DNA of 64,000 nucleotides from Limoniibacter endophyticus (GCF_014652835.1 NZ_BMZO01000004.1:1-64000); one strand, 5' to 3'; shown: positions 9,245 through 18,875, numbered from the stretch's first letter. The notes: generated by a model from the sequence alone, not told the origin. Made by a program: numbers and translations.

Positions 9245-9312
9245 CATGGCTTTTTTTCAATTTCACCATCGAAAGGAAGTCGATCCTTGCCGGGACCGAC
9301 TCATGACCGACA

Positions 9313-10875
9313 ATGATCTTTGAATGGATGTCCGACCCCGCCGCCTGGGCTGGGCTGGCGACCCTGGTGGTTCTCGAAATCGTCCTGGGTATCGACAATC
9401 TCGTTTTCATTGCCATTCTTGCCGACAAGCTGCCCCCCCATCAGCGTGAAAAGGCGCGTGTGATCGGCCTCTCGCTAGCATTGATCATGCGCCTGGGCCT
9501 GCTTGCTTCCGTGGCCTGGATCGTGACGCTGACGCAGCCGCTGTTCACCGTGTTCGGCTGGGCTTTTTCAGGCCGCGATCTCATTCTCATCTTCGGCGGC
9601 CTCTTTCTGCTTGCGAAGGGCACGATGGAGCTGCATGAGCGCCTCGAAGGCCATCAGGGGCAAGAGAACAAATCGTTGCAGCATGCGGTGTTTTGGCAGG
9701 TTCTGATTCAGATCGTCGTCCTTGACGCTGTGTTCTCGCTCGACAGCGTCATTACCGCCGTTGGCATGGTGCAACATCTGTCGATCATGATGATCGCCGT
9801 TATCATCGCCGTCGCCGTCATGCTCCTGGCCTCAAAGCCACTCATGGCCTTCGTTTCGAAGCACCCGACGGTGGTCATTCTCTGTCTTGGCTTCCTCCTG
9901 ATGATCGGCTTCTCGCTTATCGTCGAAGGCCTCGGCTTCCACATTCCGAAGGGTTATCTCTACGCTGCCATCGGCTTCTCCGTTTTGATCGAAGCCTGCA
10001 ACCAGGTCATGCGCCGCAACAAGGAACGCGTCGTGACCACGGGCGACCTGCGCGAACGCACCGCAGATGCGGTGCTCTCGCTGCTCGGCGGCAAGCGAAA
10101 GAGTCAGCAGCCGAATATATTGGGCGAGACGGCAGACCTTATCGCTGAAAGTGCAGAGGGCGAGCTATTTACGCCCGTCGAACACGATATGATCGAGGGC
10201 GTGCTAACGCTCGCAGACCGCCCCGCCCGCTCGATCATGACTCCACGTCTGGATATTGATTGGCTCGATCTCGATGACAGCAAGGACGAATTGCGCACCA
10301 AGCTTCTCGAGATGGGCCACTCGCGCTTCCCGATCGCCCGCGGTGGTCTCGACAACTTCCTTGGCGTGGCACTTGCGAAGGATCTGTTACGCGATCTCCT
10401 GGAAAAGGGCGAAATCGACGTGCAGCGTTCATTGCGCCAACCGCTCGTCGTCCATGAAAGCGTGAGCGCGCTACGGCTGCTGGAACAGTTGCGCCAATCG
10501 CCCTTGCAGGTCGCCATCGTCCTCGACGAGCACGGCTCGATGGAAGGTCTTGTGACGCCGACCGATATTCTCGAGGCCATTGCTGGCGAATTCGCCGATG
10601 ATGATGAAGAGCAACTAACCGTCGATCGCGGCGATGACGGTTCGCTGCTCGTCGACGGCTGGATCAATATTCGCCAGATTTCCAAGCTCGTGGACGAGGA
10701 TCTGGTCGACGATACCGACCGCTACTCCACCCTGGCGGGCTTCATGCTCTGGCGTCTGGGCCATCTCCCAACGATCGGCGAGATGGTCTCGTTCGGCAAT
10801 CTCGTCTTCGAGGTCGAAGAGCTGGATGGCCGCAATATCGGCAAGGTGCGTATCAAACAAGCTGCTTCGGCATAA
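9313..10875 (+). CDS. TerC-family membrane protein fused to CBS and CorC domains
   Basis: The 520-residue protein has an N-terminal TerC domain of about seven membrane segments (roughly 1-235) with the paired acidic motifs [12 protein letters not shown] and [17 protein letters not shown] pair follows (about 300-425; RSIMTPR and [20 protein letters not shown]). The C-terminal CorC/HlyC domain spans about 440-515 ([12 protein letters not shown]). This is the YoaE/YegH architecture, related to Alx and MntP-like manganese exporters. The likely role is export of manganese or another divalent metal, or supply of metal to exported proteins. The terminator-bearing leader upstream suggests riboregulation. 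Confidence 0.85.
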   Translation: MIFEWMSDPAAWAGLATLVVLEIVLGIDNLVFIAILADKLPPHQREKARVIGLSLALIMRLGLLASVAWIVTLTQPLFTVFGWAFSGRDLILIFGGLFLLAKGTMELHERLEGHQGQENKSLQHAVFWQVLIQIVVLDAVFSLDSVITAVGMVQHLSIMMIAVIIAVAVMLLASKPLMAFVSKHPTVVILCLGFLLMIGFSLIVEGLGFHIPKGYLYAAIGFSVLIEACNQVMRRNKERVVTTGDLRERTADAVLSLLGGKRKSQQPNILGETADLIAESAEGELFTPVEHDMIEGVLTLADRPARSIMTPRLDIDWLDLDDSKDELRTKLLEMGHSRFPIARGGLDNFLGVALAKDLLRDLLEKGEIDVQRSLRQPLVVHESVSALRLLEQLRQSPLQVAIVLDEHGSMEGLVTPTDILEAIAGEFADDDEEQLTVDRGDDGSLLVDGWINIRQISKLVDEDLVDDTDRYSTLAGFMLWRLGHLPTIGEMVSFGNLVFEVEELDGRNIGKVRIKQAASA

Positions 10876-10881
10876 GGAGAA

Positions 10882-10931
10882 GCATCCCCATCAATGAACT
10901 GGTGGGGATGCTCATCCCGGTCGCGGGATGA
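10882..10931 (+). terminator. Tandem hairpins after the TerC/CorC gene
   Basis: Two adjacent perfect stems are visible: gcatcccca/tggggatgc (10882-10890 with 10903-10911) and tcatcccg/cgggatga (10912-10919 with 10924-10931). They are followed by catttaattt. They probably end the TerC/CorC transcript; the T-tract is weak. Confidence 0.6.
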
Positions 10932-10990
10932 CATTTAATTTACCTTGCTTACCGGCCGGATTTCAGCATCTTCCGGCGATATATTGCAAT

Positions 10991-11008
10991 CTGTCATAAA
11001 ATTGTGAT
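10991..11008 (+). promoter_or_regulatory. Pho-box-like site upstream of phnD
   Basis: CTGTCAT-AAAA-TTGTGAT at 10991-11008 matches the rhizobial PhoB direct repeat (CTGTCAT, 4-nt spacer, CTGTCAT) in all 7 positions of the first half and 5 of 7 in the second. It lies 56 nt before the phnD start, a normal distance for a PhoB-activated promoter. Confidence 0.65.
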
Positions 11009-11064
11009 GCGCCAGCCAAATAAGTCCCCCTGTTCTTTACGTATCCACTCTGGGGGCAAAATCC

Positions 11065-12018
11065 ATGAAAAAACTCATAGCTGCGCTGGCACTTTCTGTA
11101 GCGTTCACGCTGCCGGCAATGGCCGAATTCAAGCTGGACAGCCGTTACACCGACGCCGATGGCGATCTGGTGGCAGATATTCCGACCGATGTTTCTCAAC
11201 AGGTCGATCCTGATACGCTGGTCTTCGCCTACACGCCGGTTGAAGACCCGGCAGTCTATGCCGAAGTGTGGCAAGGTTTCCTTGACCATCTGGCCGAAAA
11301 AACCGGCAAGAAGGTACAGTTCTTCCCGGTTCAGTCGAACGCGGCCCAGATCGAAGCCATGCGCGCCGGCCGTCTGCATGTTGCAGGCTTCAACACGGGC
11401 GGCAACCCGATCGCCGTTGCCTGTGCGGGCTTCCGTCCCTTCGCCATGATGGCATCGAAGGAAGGAGCGTTTGGCTATGAAATGGAAATCGTCACCTACC
11501 CGGATTCTGGCATCGAAAAGGTCGAAGATCTGAAGGGCAAGCAGCTCGCTTTCACCTCTGAGACTTCCAATTCGGGTTTCAAGGCCCCTTCGGCCATTCT
11601 GGAATCGGAATATAATCTCGTTGCCAACACCGACTTCACGCCGGTTTTCTCCGGTAAGCACGACAATTCCATCCTTGGCGTTGCCAACAAGGATTATCCG
11701 GCAGCAGCCGTCGCGAACTCCGTTCTGAATCGCATGGTCGCACGCGATGTCGTGAAGAAGGACCAGTTGGTATCGATCTACAAGTCGCAGACCTTCCCTA
11801 CCACCGGCTACGGCGTTGCCCACAATCTGGCTCCTGAGCTTCAGGAAAAGATCAAGGACGCCTTCTTCACCTTCAACTGGGAAGGCTCCAAGCTGCTCGA
11901 AGAGTTCAAGACTTCCGAACCGCCGCAGGAAGCCTTCATCCCGATCACCTTCAAGGAAAACTGGGCCGTCATCCGCCAGATCGACGAGGCAACGGGCGTT
12001 TCCTACGCCTGCCAATAA
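11065..12018 (+). CDS. phnD: Phosphonate ABC transporter, periplasmic binding protein
   Basis: PhnD captures phosphonates, or related phosphate compounds, in the periplasm for the PhnC/PhnE importer. The 317-residue protein has a Sec signal peptide (cut after AMA) and PhnD-family segments: FAYTPVEDPAVYAEVWQGF, RAGRLHVAGFNTGGNP and LAFTSETSNSGFKAP. A GGGG ribosome binding site lies 7-10 nt before the ATG. It is first in phnD-phnC-phnE-phnE, behind a Pho-box-like site. No C-P lyase genes (phnG-M) occur in the window, so the imported compound must be metabolised by genes elsewhere. Confidence 0.92.
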   Translation: MKKLIAALALSVAFTLPAMAEFKLDSRYTDADGDLVADIPTDVSQQVDPDTLVFAYTPVEDPAVYAEVWQGFLDHLAEKTGKKVQFFPVQSNAAQIEAMRAGRLHVAGFNTGGNPIAVACAGFRPFAMMASKEGAFGYEMEIVTYPDSGIEKVEDLKGKQLAFTSETSNSGFKAPSAILESEYNLVANTDFTPVFSGKHDNSILGVANKDYPAAAVANSVLNRMVARDVVKKDQLVSIYKSQTFPTTGYGVAHNLAPELQEKIKDAFFTFNWEGSKLLEEFKTSEPPQEAFIPITFKENWAVIRQIDEATGVSYACQ

Positions 12019-12039
12019 GCCGTTCCAGCATATTGAACT

Positions 12040-12074
12040 GATTGCAGGCGGCGCCGCGTGTATCGCCTGCAATC
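12040..12074 (+). repeat. Intercistronic hairpin between phnD and phnC
   Basis: gattgcaggc (12040-12049) and gcctgcaatc (12065-12074) form a perfect 10-bp stem with a 15-nt loop and no T-tract. Such hairpins after binding-protein genes usually protect the 3' end of the upstream message or reduce read-through, giving more binding protein than permease. Confidence 0.65.
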
Positions 12075-12100
12075 TTCATTGAGACGAGAAGGGGAATGGA

Positions 12101-12934
12101 ATGCTGCGCATTTCGGGACTAATCAAGACTTACCGGACAGGCGACAAAGCGCTCAAGGACGTTACATTCGAGGTGAAGGCTGGACAGGTAGTCGGGCTGA
12201 TTGGCCCATCTGGCGCCGGAAAATCCAGCCTTATTCGTTGCATCAACCGACTGGTCGAACCCGACGGCGGCAAGATTCTTCTCAATGATCTCGATGTGAC
12301 GGGGCTTTCGCGCGGCGAGTTACGCCAGGCGCGCCGTCGTATAGGCATGATCTTTCAGGAATACGCGCTGGTCGAGCGTCTAACGGTGATGGAAAATGTA
12401 CTTTCCGGCCGCCTCGGCTACGTCTCCTTCTGGCGCAGCCTGTTCCGGCAATATCCGCCGGAATATGTCTCTAACGCCTTCGCCCTGCTAGATCGTGTCG
12501 GGCTGATGGCGCATGCGGACAAGCGTGCCGACGCGCTTTCCGGCGGACAACGCCAGCGGGTCGGCATTGCACGCGCACTCGGACAAAATCCCGAACTGCT
12601 TCTGATCGACGAGCCGACCGCATCGCTTGACCCCAAGACATCGCGGCAGATCATGCGCCTGATCGTGGAAATCTGCCGCGAACGCAATCTGCCAGCGATC
12701 ATAAACATTCATGACGTTCTGCTTGCGCGGGCCTTTGTCGAACGCATCATCGGACTTCGCGCCGGGGAAGTCGTCTTTGACGGCCCTCCGCAGGCGCTCG
12801 ACCATGAAGCACTTACGCGCATCTACGGCGAAGAGGACTGGGCAGCCATGCAGAAGCAGGCGGCCGACGATGCGCGCGAAGAAGATGCGGCTGTGCTGCA
12901 TCATGATGACGAAAAGCTGGAGCGCGTCGTCTGA
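12101..12934 (+). CDS. phnC: Phosphonate ABC transporter ATPase
   Basis: The 277-residue ATPase energises phosphonate import. Walker A is GPSGAGKS (about 33-40), the Q-loop is [21 protein letters not shown], the signature is [15 protein letters not shown], and Walker B is [11 protein letters not shown]. The [11 protein letters not shown] stretch after the Q-loop is typical of PhnC. GAAGGGG precedes the ATG. The C terminus carries an acidic extension of about 25 residues. The stop overlaps the phnE start as TGATG. Confidence 0.93.
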   Translation: MLRISGLIKTYRTGDKALKDVTFEVKAGQVVGLIGPSGAGKSSLIRCINRLVEPDGGKILLNDLDVTGLSRGELRQARRRIGMIFQEYALVERLTVMENVLSGRLGYVSFWRSLFRQYPPEYVSNAFALLDRVGLMAHADKRADALSGGQRQRVGIARALGQNPELLLIDEPTASLDPKTSRQIMRLIVEICRERNLPAIINIHDVLLARAFVERIIGLRAGEVVFDGPPQALDHEALTRIYGEEDWAAMQKQAADDAREEDAAVLHHDDEKLERVV

Positions 12935-13743
12935 TGAGCATGACTACACCCTATCCCACCAGCTGGCGCAGACCACCGCTATTCATCCAGAGTAGTCTTA
13001 CCCGTTATCTCGTCTATGGGGGCCTGCTCGTCTATCTGATTGCCGCCGGATCCACGGTAGAGATCAACTGGCAGCGCGCCTATGAAGGACTAGAACGCGG
13101 CGGTCGCTTCGTGCAAGGGTTTCTCGTTCCCGATTTCACGTCCCGCTGGAAAGACATTCTGCAGGGCTTGCAGGAAAGCCTGACGATGACCTTTTGCGCC
13201 ACCGTCGTCGGCATACTCATATCAATCCCGATCGGTATAGGCGCTGCGCGCAATCTCGCCCCCGCCCCGATCTATTTCGCATGTCGTTCGATCATAGCGC
13301 TGTCGCGCGCTTTTCAGGAAATCATTATCGCAATATTGCTGGTGGCAATGTTTGGTTTCGGACCGTTCGCCGGCTTCATCACGCTCGCCTTCGCTACTAT
13401 CGGGTTCATCGCCAAGCTTCTCGCCGAAGACATCGAGGAAATCGACGAGGCTCAGGCGGAAGCCGTCCGCGCTACCGGCGCTTCATGGATGCAACTTGTG
13501 AATTATGCCGTACAACCGCAGGTAATGCCGCGTCTCATCGGCCTGTCACTCTATAGGTTCGATATAAACTTCCGCGAATCCGCCGTCATCGGTATCGTTG
13601 GCGCCGGCGGTATCGGCGCGACGCTGAACACGGCGATCGATCGCTACGAATATGACAGCGCGGGCGCGATCCTGATCGTCATCATCCTCATCGTCATGGG
13701 TGCCGAATATGCGTCCGGTCTCATCCGTAAAAGGATCAAGTAA
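12934..13743 (+). CDS. phnE: Phosphonate ABC transporter permease, first copy
   Basis: This 269-residue inner-membrane permease has about six membrane segments and the EAA-type loop EEIDEAQAEAVRATGASWMQ, which contacts the ATPase. FRESAVIGIVGAGGIGA near the C terminus is a PhnE hallmark. It overlaps phnC by 1 nt and is followed directly by a second phnE. Paired PhnE subunits, each contributing half of the channel, are common in Rhizobiales. Confidence 0.9.
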   Translation: MSMTTPYPTSWRRPPLFIQSSLTRYLVYGGLLVYLIAAGSTVEINWQRAYEGLERGGRFVQGFLVPDFTSRWKDILQGLQESLTMTFCATVVGILISIPIGIGAARNLAPAPIYFACRSIIALSRAFQEIIIAILLVAMFGFGPFAGFITLAFATIGFIAKLLAEDIEEIDEAQAEAVRATGASWMQLVNYAVQPQVMPRLIGLSLYRFDINFRESAVIGIVGAGGIGATLNTAIDRYEYDSAGAILIVIILIVMGAEYASGLIRKRIK

Positions 13744-13744
13744 T

Positions 13745-14563
13745 ATGCCGGTTTCAACAAACTCCGTGGGCGAACCGGTCTGGCGTCATCGCACACCGAA
13801 ACGAGAATTTGCCAACTTCGCCTTTTGGCTCTTCATCGTCGCCTTTTTCGTCTTCTGTTGGCAAATAATGACCAAGGACACGATCTGGGTCTTCGTTCAG
13901 GATGCGCCAAGACAGGGCGGCGATATAATTTCCCGTGCCTTCCCGCCGAACTGGAGCTATGTCGCGCTCCTGATCAGGCCATTATGGGACACGCTCAACA
14001 TGGCCTCTCTTGGCACACTGGGCGGTGCGCTCATTGCTGTTCCGATCGCATTCCTGGCGGCACGTAACACGACGCCAAATTCCTATATCTTGAGACCAGT
14101 GGCGCTGTTCATTATCGTGGCATCGCGGTCGATCAACTCCCTGATTTGGGCTTTGTTGCTGGTTTCGATTCTGGGCCCCGGGATGCTGGCCGGCATTATT
14201 GCCATTGCGCTGCGCTCCATCGGGTTCATCGGCAAATTGCTTTACGAAGCTATCGAGGAAATCGACGAAAAGCAGGTCGAGGCCGTGTCGGCGACAGGCG
14301 CGAGCCCTCTTCAGATCATGGATTACGCCATCGTGCCACAAATCCTGCCATCACTGCTCGGCATCACGGTGTTTCGCTGGGATATCAACATCCGTGAATC
14401 TGCCATTCTGGGCCTGGTTGGCGCCGGCGGCCTGGGCCTGGCACTGGAATCGTCACTGAATGTCCTTGCCTGGCCGCAGGTGAGCACGATTTGCATCGTC
14501 ATTCTTGGCACCGTTATCGTTTCCGAATGGATATCGGCCGTGGTGCGCAAAGCAATCACGTAA
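13745..14563 (+). CDS. phnE: Phosphonate ABC transporter permease, second copy
   Basis: The second permease (272 residues) parallels the first: an EAA-type loop (EEIDEKQVEAVSATGASPLQ) and IRESAILGLVGAGGLGLAL at the C-terminal end. It probably pairs with the first PhnE as a heterodimer. The ATG at 13745 follows the previous stop by 1 nt and has AAGGA upstream; the frame is open earlier, but that part overlaps the first permease. The next gene is convergent. Confidence 0.9.
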   Translation: MPVSTNSVGEPVWRHRTPKREFANFAFWLFIVAFFVFCWQIMTKDTIWVFVQDAPRQGGDIISRAFPPNWSYVALLIRPLWDTLNMASLGTLGGALIAVPIAFLAARNTTPNSYILRPVALFIIVASRSINSLIWALLLVSILGPGMLAGIIAIALRSIGFIGKLLYEAIEEIDEKQVEAVSATGASPLQIMDYAIVPQILPSLLGITVFRWDINIRESAILGLVGAGGLGLALESSLNVLAWPQVSTICIVILGTVIVSEWISAVVRKAIT

Positions 14564-14602
14564 GCGGCAGAGATTGTCTCCCGTCAGGTGGCGAGGGTGA
14601 AA

Positions 14603-15031
14603 TCAAAGCCTGTTCGTCAGTGATCTGGCGCTTTCCTCGCGCCAGATCAGCACCCGCAATATGATATAGAGCATCGCGATTATCAGATGGATGAAGAGCG
14701 GCAGCATACGCTCACCGAAATAGGCCGGGAAACCGAGATACATGATCGTCTCGATGGCGGCGCAAATGAACCAGATGACCGGTCCCCAGGCAGCAAGCAT
14801 CCATAAGCCCACGCCGGCCAAAGGAAACAGAACAGCAAGTGATGCCGCCGTGATCTGCCAATAGGCAGGCATCAAGTCGAAACGCCACTGGGGTCCCGGA
14901 TGAATGCCAACAAGGCGTATCCAGTAGAAGATGCCGAACATGAGACAAAGCGCAGCCCCGGTACGCATCAACCAGGTCATTGCTGTTTCGTTTGCAGTCG
15001 GTAGCGGGATGCGCGGGGCCGGAATGCTCAA
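14603..15031 (-). CDS. Small four-helix membrane protein, DUF6163 type
   Basis: A 142-residue integral membrane protein with about four hydrophobic segments (LCLMFGIFYWIRLVG; AASLAVLFPLAGVGLWML; GPVIWFICAAIETIMYLG; LFIHLIIAMLYIILRVLIW). No catalytic motif is visible. It resembles a Rhizobiales family of unknown function (DUF6163, from memory). The start is a TTG at 15031 that overlaps the stop of the preceding hydrolase gene and has GGAG about 10 nt upstream. An internal ATG at 14980 lacks a ribosome binding site. Confidence 0.7.
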   Translation of the reverse strand: MSIPAPRIPLPTANETAMTWLMRTGAALCLMFGIFYWIRLVGIHPGPQWRFDLMPAYWQITAASLAVLFPLAGVGLWMLAAWGPVIWFICAAIETIMYLGFPAYFGERMLPLFIHLIIAMLYIILRVLIWREESARSLTNRL

Positions 15032-16068
15032 AAGGTCAGATCTCCATCTGCTGGCGCCTTGAAATAGGCATCAATGTCTACCGGCTGGACCTCCTCCAGT
15101 GAAGCCGGTTTCCAGTTCGGGGCATTATCCTTATCAACCAGCAAAGCGCGCACGCCCTCATAGAAATCATTGCCCTTCAGCATCTGCGCAGCGATACGAT
15201 ATTCCATGATCATGCACTCTTCCATTGACTTGCCGTCGCCCTCCTTGACCTGACGCAAAGCGACTTCGAGGCTGGTCGGCGAACGCGACCGCAGCATTGT
15301 CAGAATTTCCTGTGCCATCTCGCTGTTTTCGGCCTCCAGGCTCGCAAGAATTTCCCGCACACCGAGCTTGGCGAAAGCGCGCTCGATCAGTGCAAGCCTC
15401 TCTTCATCGCTCTCGGGAGCAGGATGCTGAGTAATATCTGCCAAAGCCTCATCCGGTCTGCCGTCGCGACAGAGGCGTTCAGTCAGCATCTCGAGCCGCT
15501 CGGAAGAAACGGCATGTGTCGCGAGTCCCGCCCACAATGCATCGCCTTGCTTGATACGACCGCCTGTGAGCGCAAGATAGATGCCGAAATTCCGGGTCAG
15601 CCTAGAGAGAAAATGACTGCCTCCGACATCGGGAAAAAAGCCGATGCCAGTTTCGGGCATGGCAAACATCGTCTTTTCCGTCATCACACGATGCGAGCCG
15701 TGGCAGGAAATGCCTACGCCACCACCCATGACGATCCCGTCGATTAACGCGACATAAGGCTTGGGGTAGTTTGCTATCAGCGTGTTGAGACGATATTCGT
15801 CGCGGAAGAAGTCAACGGGAGGGTTGCCCTGCCTGCCGCCATGATAGACGGCAACGATATCTCCGCCGGCGCAAAAGGCGCGTCCTTCCCCGCGCACCAC
15901 GATCAGCTCCACGGCCGGATCATTGCGCCATTCGACGAGCGCCTCCGTCATCACAGCGATCATCGCATGATTAAGCGCATTCAGCGCCTTGGGGCGGGTC
16001 AGCGTTATCAGGCCGGCGCGGCCCTTCCGTTCACAAACGACATCGGGCGTTTCTTCCGTATTGGTCAT
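15028..16068 (-). CDS. 3-hydroxyisobutyryl-CoA hydrolase
   Basis: The 346-residue enzyme belongs to the enoyl-CoA hydratase/isomerase fold and acts in valine catabolism, releasing 3-hydroxyisobutyrate from its CoA ester. The HIBYL-CoA hydrolase subtype is shown by length and the motifs GEGRAFCAGGDIVAVYHGG, DGIVMGGGVGISCHGSHRV, MPETGIGFFPDVGGSHFL and, near the end, FYEGVRALLVDKDNAPNW. The catalytic glutamate is in MPETGIGFFPDVG. An ordinary enoyl-CoA hydratase would be about 90 residues shorter. It is followed with overlap by the small membrane protein. Confidence 0.9.
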   Translation of the reverse strand: MTNTEETPDVVCERKGRAGLITLTRPKALNALNHAMIAVMTEALVEWRNDPAVELIVVRGEGRAFCAGGDIVAVYHGGRQGNPPVDFFRDEYRLNTLIANYPKPYVALIDGIVMGGGVGISCHGSHRVMTEKTMFAMPETGIGFFPDVGGSHFLSRLTRNFGIYLALTGGRIKQGDALWAGLATHAVSSERLEMLTERLCRDGRPDEALADITQHPAPESDEERLALIERAFAKLGVREILASLEAENSEMAQEILTMLRSRSPTSLEVALRQVKEGDGKSMEECMIMEYRIAAQMLKGNDFYEGVRALLVDKDNAPNWKPASLEEVQPVDIDAYFKAPADGDLTF

Positions 16069-16296
16069 GCGGTCTCCTCACCAACTTCCTTCTGACGCAA
16101 TCCCGAACGGGAAACGGCCTCCACTTTCGCCAGGACAGCGTTGCTCGAAAAAATACTCCTGCCACCGTGCTTACGAAGGCAGTCCGGCTGCGTCAATGCA
16201 GCACGTTTGAATAGTTGGGATATGCCGTGAAGCCATGCTAAGGGACGGCAGGCGACACAACGTCAACCCCAATAAGAACACAGCGGACACGCATTC

Positions 16297-17322
16297 ATGC
16301 CAGCAAAAAGCGAGCCATCTTTCCGGACGATCGACGAAATCACCAGCGGACGGCGCCTGCGACGCATGCGCAAGGCGGACTGGTCGCGGCGCATGGTGCA
16401 GGAGAACGTGCTGACGCTGAACGACCTGATCTGGCCTATCTTCCTGATCGACGGCGAGAACCGTCGCGAACAAATTCCCGCCATGCCCGGCGTGGAGCGC
16501 GTAACGGTGGATATAGCATTGCGGGACGCGGAGAACGCGGCCCGCCTCGGTATCACGGCGATCGCTCCGTTCCCCAACATCGAGCATTCCATGCGCGACG
16601 ATACAGGATCGCAGATTTCCAATCCTGACAATGTGGTCAATCGCTTCACTCGGCAGATCAAGAAGGAAGTGCCCAATATCGGCATCATCACCGATGCAGC
16701 GCTCGATCCCTTTACCAGCCATGGCCATGACGGAATTCTGGAAAACGGACTTATCGTCAACGACTTGTCCGTTGCGCGCATCGTCAGTGGCGCACTCGCT
16801 CAGGCAGAAGCCGGGGCCGATATAATCGCCCCCTCCGACATGATGGACGGTCGTGTAGGCGCGATCCGCGAGGCGCTCGATGCGCATGGGTTCCAGGACG
16901 TGGCAATCATGTCCTATGCGGCAAAATTCTCTTCGGCTTTCTATGGCCCGTACCGCGAGGCAATCGGCACGGCAGGCCTGCTGAAGGGCGACAAGAAGAC
17001 TTACTATGTCGATCCGGCCAATTCCGAGGAAGCGGTACGCGAGGCCGCGCAGGACCTTGAGGAAGGCGCGGACATGCTCATGGTCAAGCCCGGGATGCCT
17101 TATCTCGACGTGATCCGCCGTATCAAGGATGCATTTGGCATTCCAACCTATGCCTATCAGGTATCCGGCGAGTATTCGATGATCAAGGCCGCCGGCGCGA
17201 ACGGATGGATCGACGAGGAGCGGGCGATGATGGAAAGCCTCCTCGCCTTCAAGCGCGCAGGCTGCGACGGCATCCTAACCTACTTTGCCCCAAGGGTTGC
17301 TGAAATTCTGAGCGGCCGTTGA
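16297..17322 (+). CDS. hemB: Delta-aminolevulinic acid dehydratase
   Basis: HemB joins two 5-aminolevulinate molecules to porphobilinogen for haem synthesis. The 341-residue protein has both Schiff-base lysines, in MSYAAKFSSAFYGPYREA and MVKPGMPYLDVI. The metal-site loop reads DAALDPFTSHGHDG, so the cysteines of the zinc-dependent class are replaced. This is the Mg-type active site common in alphaproteobacteria and pseudomonads. The N-terminal arm (RRLRRMRKADW) is present. No strong ribosome binding site is visible before the ATG. Confidence 0.95.
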   Translation: MPAKSEPSFRTIDEITSGRRLRRMRKADWSRRMVQENVLTLNDLIWPIFLIDGENRREQIPAMPGVERVTVDIALRDAENAARLGITAIAPFPNIEHSMRDDTGSQISNPDNVVNRFTRQIKKEVPNIGIITDAALDPFTSHGHDGILENGLIVNDLSVARIVSGALAQAEAGADIIAPSDMMDGRVGAIREALDAHGFQDVAIMSYAAKFSSAFYGPYREAIGTAGLLKGDKKTYYVDPANSEEAVREAAQDLEEGADMLMVKPGMPYLDVIRRIKDAFGIPTYAYQVSGEYSMIKAAGANGWIDEERAMMESLLAFKRAGCDGILTYFAPRVAEILSGR

Positions 17323-17424
17323 TCCAGCCGCAGTGCAGATAGGGAGCGGGGCTTGATTTTGGCTTGAATCAACCCATCTTCCTGGGTGGACAAAACATCC
17401 GCGGACAATAATTCGGAGACTTGA

Positions 17425-17907
17425 ATGGCAAACGGCACGGTTCTCAATGGCGACGTCATCCGCTCTACACTGGATGATCCAAGAACCTATCGTGGCGTAC
17501 TGACGCGCCGCATCATGGCCTTTCTGGTGGATCTCTGCATCGTCTTTCTGCTCTGCATTCCAGCGGCGATTGTCATCTTCGTACTGGGCATACTAACACT
17601 CAGTCTGGGCTGGGTGCTCTACGGCATCCTGTTTCCGCTCGTTGCCATTCCCTATGTCTGGTGGACGGTCAGCAGCCCTCATCAGGCGACGATCGGGATG
17701 CGCATGATGGACATCCGTCTGGAGCGGATCGAGGGCGGCCGCATCGATGGTGCACTCGCCATCGCCCACTCGGTTCTATTCTGGGCGGGCAATGCACTCC
17801 TGACACCGCTGGTCTTGCTGATTGCTCTGTTCACGCGGCGCAAGCAGACGTTGCACGATCTGCTGCTGCGCACTGTCGTCGTTCGCGCCACGGAACCACG
17901 CATTTAG
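17425..17907 (+). CDS. RDD-family membrane protein
   Basis: A 160-residue inner-membrane protein. The RDD signature is present as RRIMAFLVDLCIVF in the first membrane helix and GMRMMDIRLE after the second. TRRKQTLHDLLLRTVVV ends the domain. GGAG lies 7-10 nt before the ATG. RDD proteins are mostly uncharacterised; some act as transporters or ion antiporters. No operon partner is evident between hemB and bpt. Confidence 0.85.
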   Translation: MANGTVLNGDVIRSTLDDPRTYRGVLTRRIMAFLVDLCIVFLLCIPAAIVIFVLGILTLSLGWVLYGILFPLVAIPYVWWTVSSPHQATIGMRMMDIRLERIEGGRIDGALAIAHSVLFWAGNALLTPLVLLIALFTRRKQTLHDLLLRTVVVRATEPRI

Positions 17908-18018
17908 CGCCTGCTTTTGTTCCTGCATGAGATTTTCATCTGCCATGCAGGAACTGCCATTGATTTTTTACGCTAAAGCGCGAAGCTTGAGACTAGAGCG
18001 TCGTTCCGGGTCAGGTGC

Positions 18019-18768
18019 ATGGAACATCCAAAGCAGACACCGCAGTTCTTTCTGACAGCCCCCTCTCCTTGCCCTTATTTGCCGGGGCAAATGGAACGCA
18101 AGGTCTTCACGCATATGGTGGGGGAGCGCGCGCCCGAACTCAACGATCTGCTGACGCAGGGGGGGTTCCGTCGTTCGCAGAACATTGCGTACAGGCCAGC
18201 CTGCGAGACCTGCCGCGCCTGCATTTCCGTTCGCATCCTGGCGCACGAATTCGAACCGACGCGCACCCTGCGCCGGGTGATGAAGCGCAACGCCGATCTG
18301 GTCGGCAATATGGTGGATGCACAACCCACCAGCGAGCAATACTCCCTCTTCCGCAGCTATCTGGACGCGCGCCACCAGCAAGGCGGAATGTCGGACATGA
18401 CGGCGTTGGATTTTGCCATGATGGTGGAAGACAGCCACGTGGACACGAAGCTGATCGAATATCGGCGGCGTGGTCCAGACACGATGATCAATGGCAAAGG
18501 GCAAGGCGAACTCATCGCCGTCGCGCTGACGGACATAATGAGCGACGGCCTTTCGATGGTTTATTCCTTCTTCGATCCCGAGATGAGGGACCGCTCGCTT
18601 GGCTCATTCATGATCCTCGACCATATCCAGCGCGCACGCACGGCAGGTCTGCCCCATATCTACCTGGGATATTGGGTGAGCGGTTCAAAGAAAATGGCCT
18701 ACAAAACACGCTTTCAACCGCAGGAACATCTGGAACCCCAAGGTTGGAAGAAATTCGAGGATGGGTGA
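18019..18768 (+). CDS. bpt: Aspartate/glutamate leucyl-tRNA-protein transferase
   Basis: Bpt transfers leucine from Leu-tRNA to proteins with N-terminal Asp or Glu, marking them for ClpAP under the N-end rule. The 249-residue protein has the N-terminal cysteine-rich part (CPYLPG and [16 protein letters not shown]) and the transferase part with [22 protein letters not shown] and [15 protein letters not shown]. The ATG at 18019 has only a weak upstream site. The older annotation for this family is arginyltransferase Ate. A longer frame over the same region (18015-18821) is a shadow. Confidence 0.93.
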   Translation: MEHPKQTPQFFLTAPSPCPYLPGQMERKVFTHMVGERAPELNDLLTQGGFRRSQNIAYRPACETCRACISVRILAHEFEPTRTLRRVMKRNADLVGNMVDAQPTSEQYSLFRSYLDARHQQGGMSDMTALDFAMMVEDSHVDTKLIEYRRRGPDTMINGKGQGELIAVALTDIMSDGLSMVYSFFDPEMRDRSLGSFMILDHIQRARTAGLPHIYLGYWVSGSKKMAYKTRFQPQEHLEPQGWKKFEDG

Positions 18769-18820
18769 GCATCAGCCTCGGCCCGTCGCCTGACGGGGTT
18801 TGCCGCGATACTGCTAAATG

Positions 18821-18854
18821 AAAAAACGCGCCATCCTGCAATGGCGCGTTTTTT
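18821..18854. terminator. Bidirectional terminator between bpt and the entericidin gene
   Basis: A 14-bp perfect inverted repeat (aaaaaacgcgccat 18821-18834, atggcgcgtttttt 18841-18854) gives a GC core with six A/T on each flank. It terminates in both directions, matching the convergent genes beside it. Confidence 0.92.
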
Positions 18855-18875
18855 GAAAAGCCGCTTGCTCTTTGT

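Noticed and set aside
8993-9247. 84-codon minus-strand frame over the terC leader
   Set aside because: It crosses two terminator hairpins and reads unlike a protein (runs such as FSFFF encoded by the T-tracts). The region is better explained as non-coding.
18015-18821. 268-codon plus-strand frame overlapping bpt
   Set aside because: Out-of-frame shadow of bpt; composition rich in Arg/Ala/His without motif.
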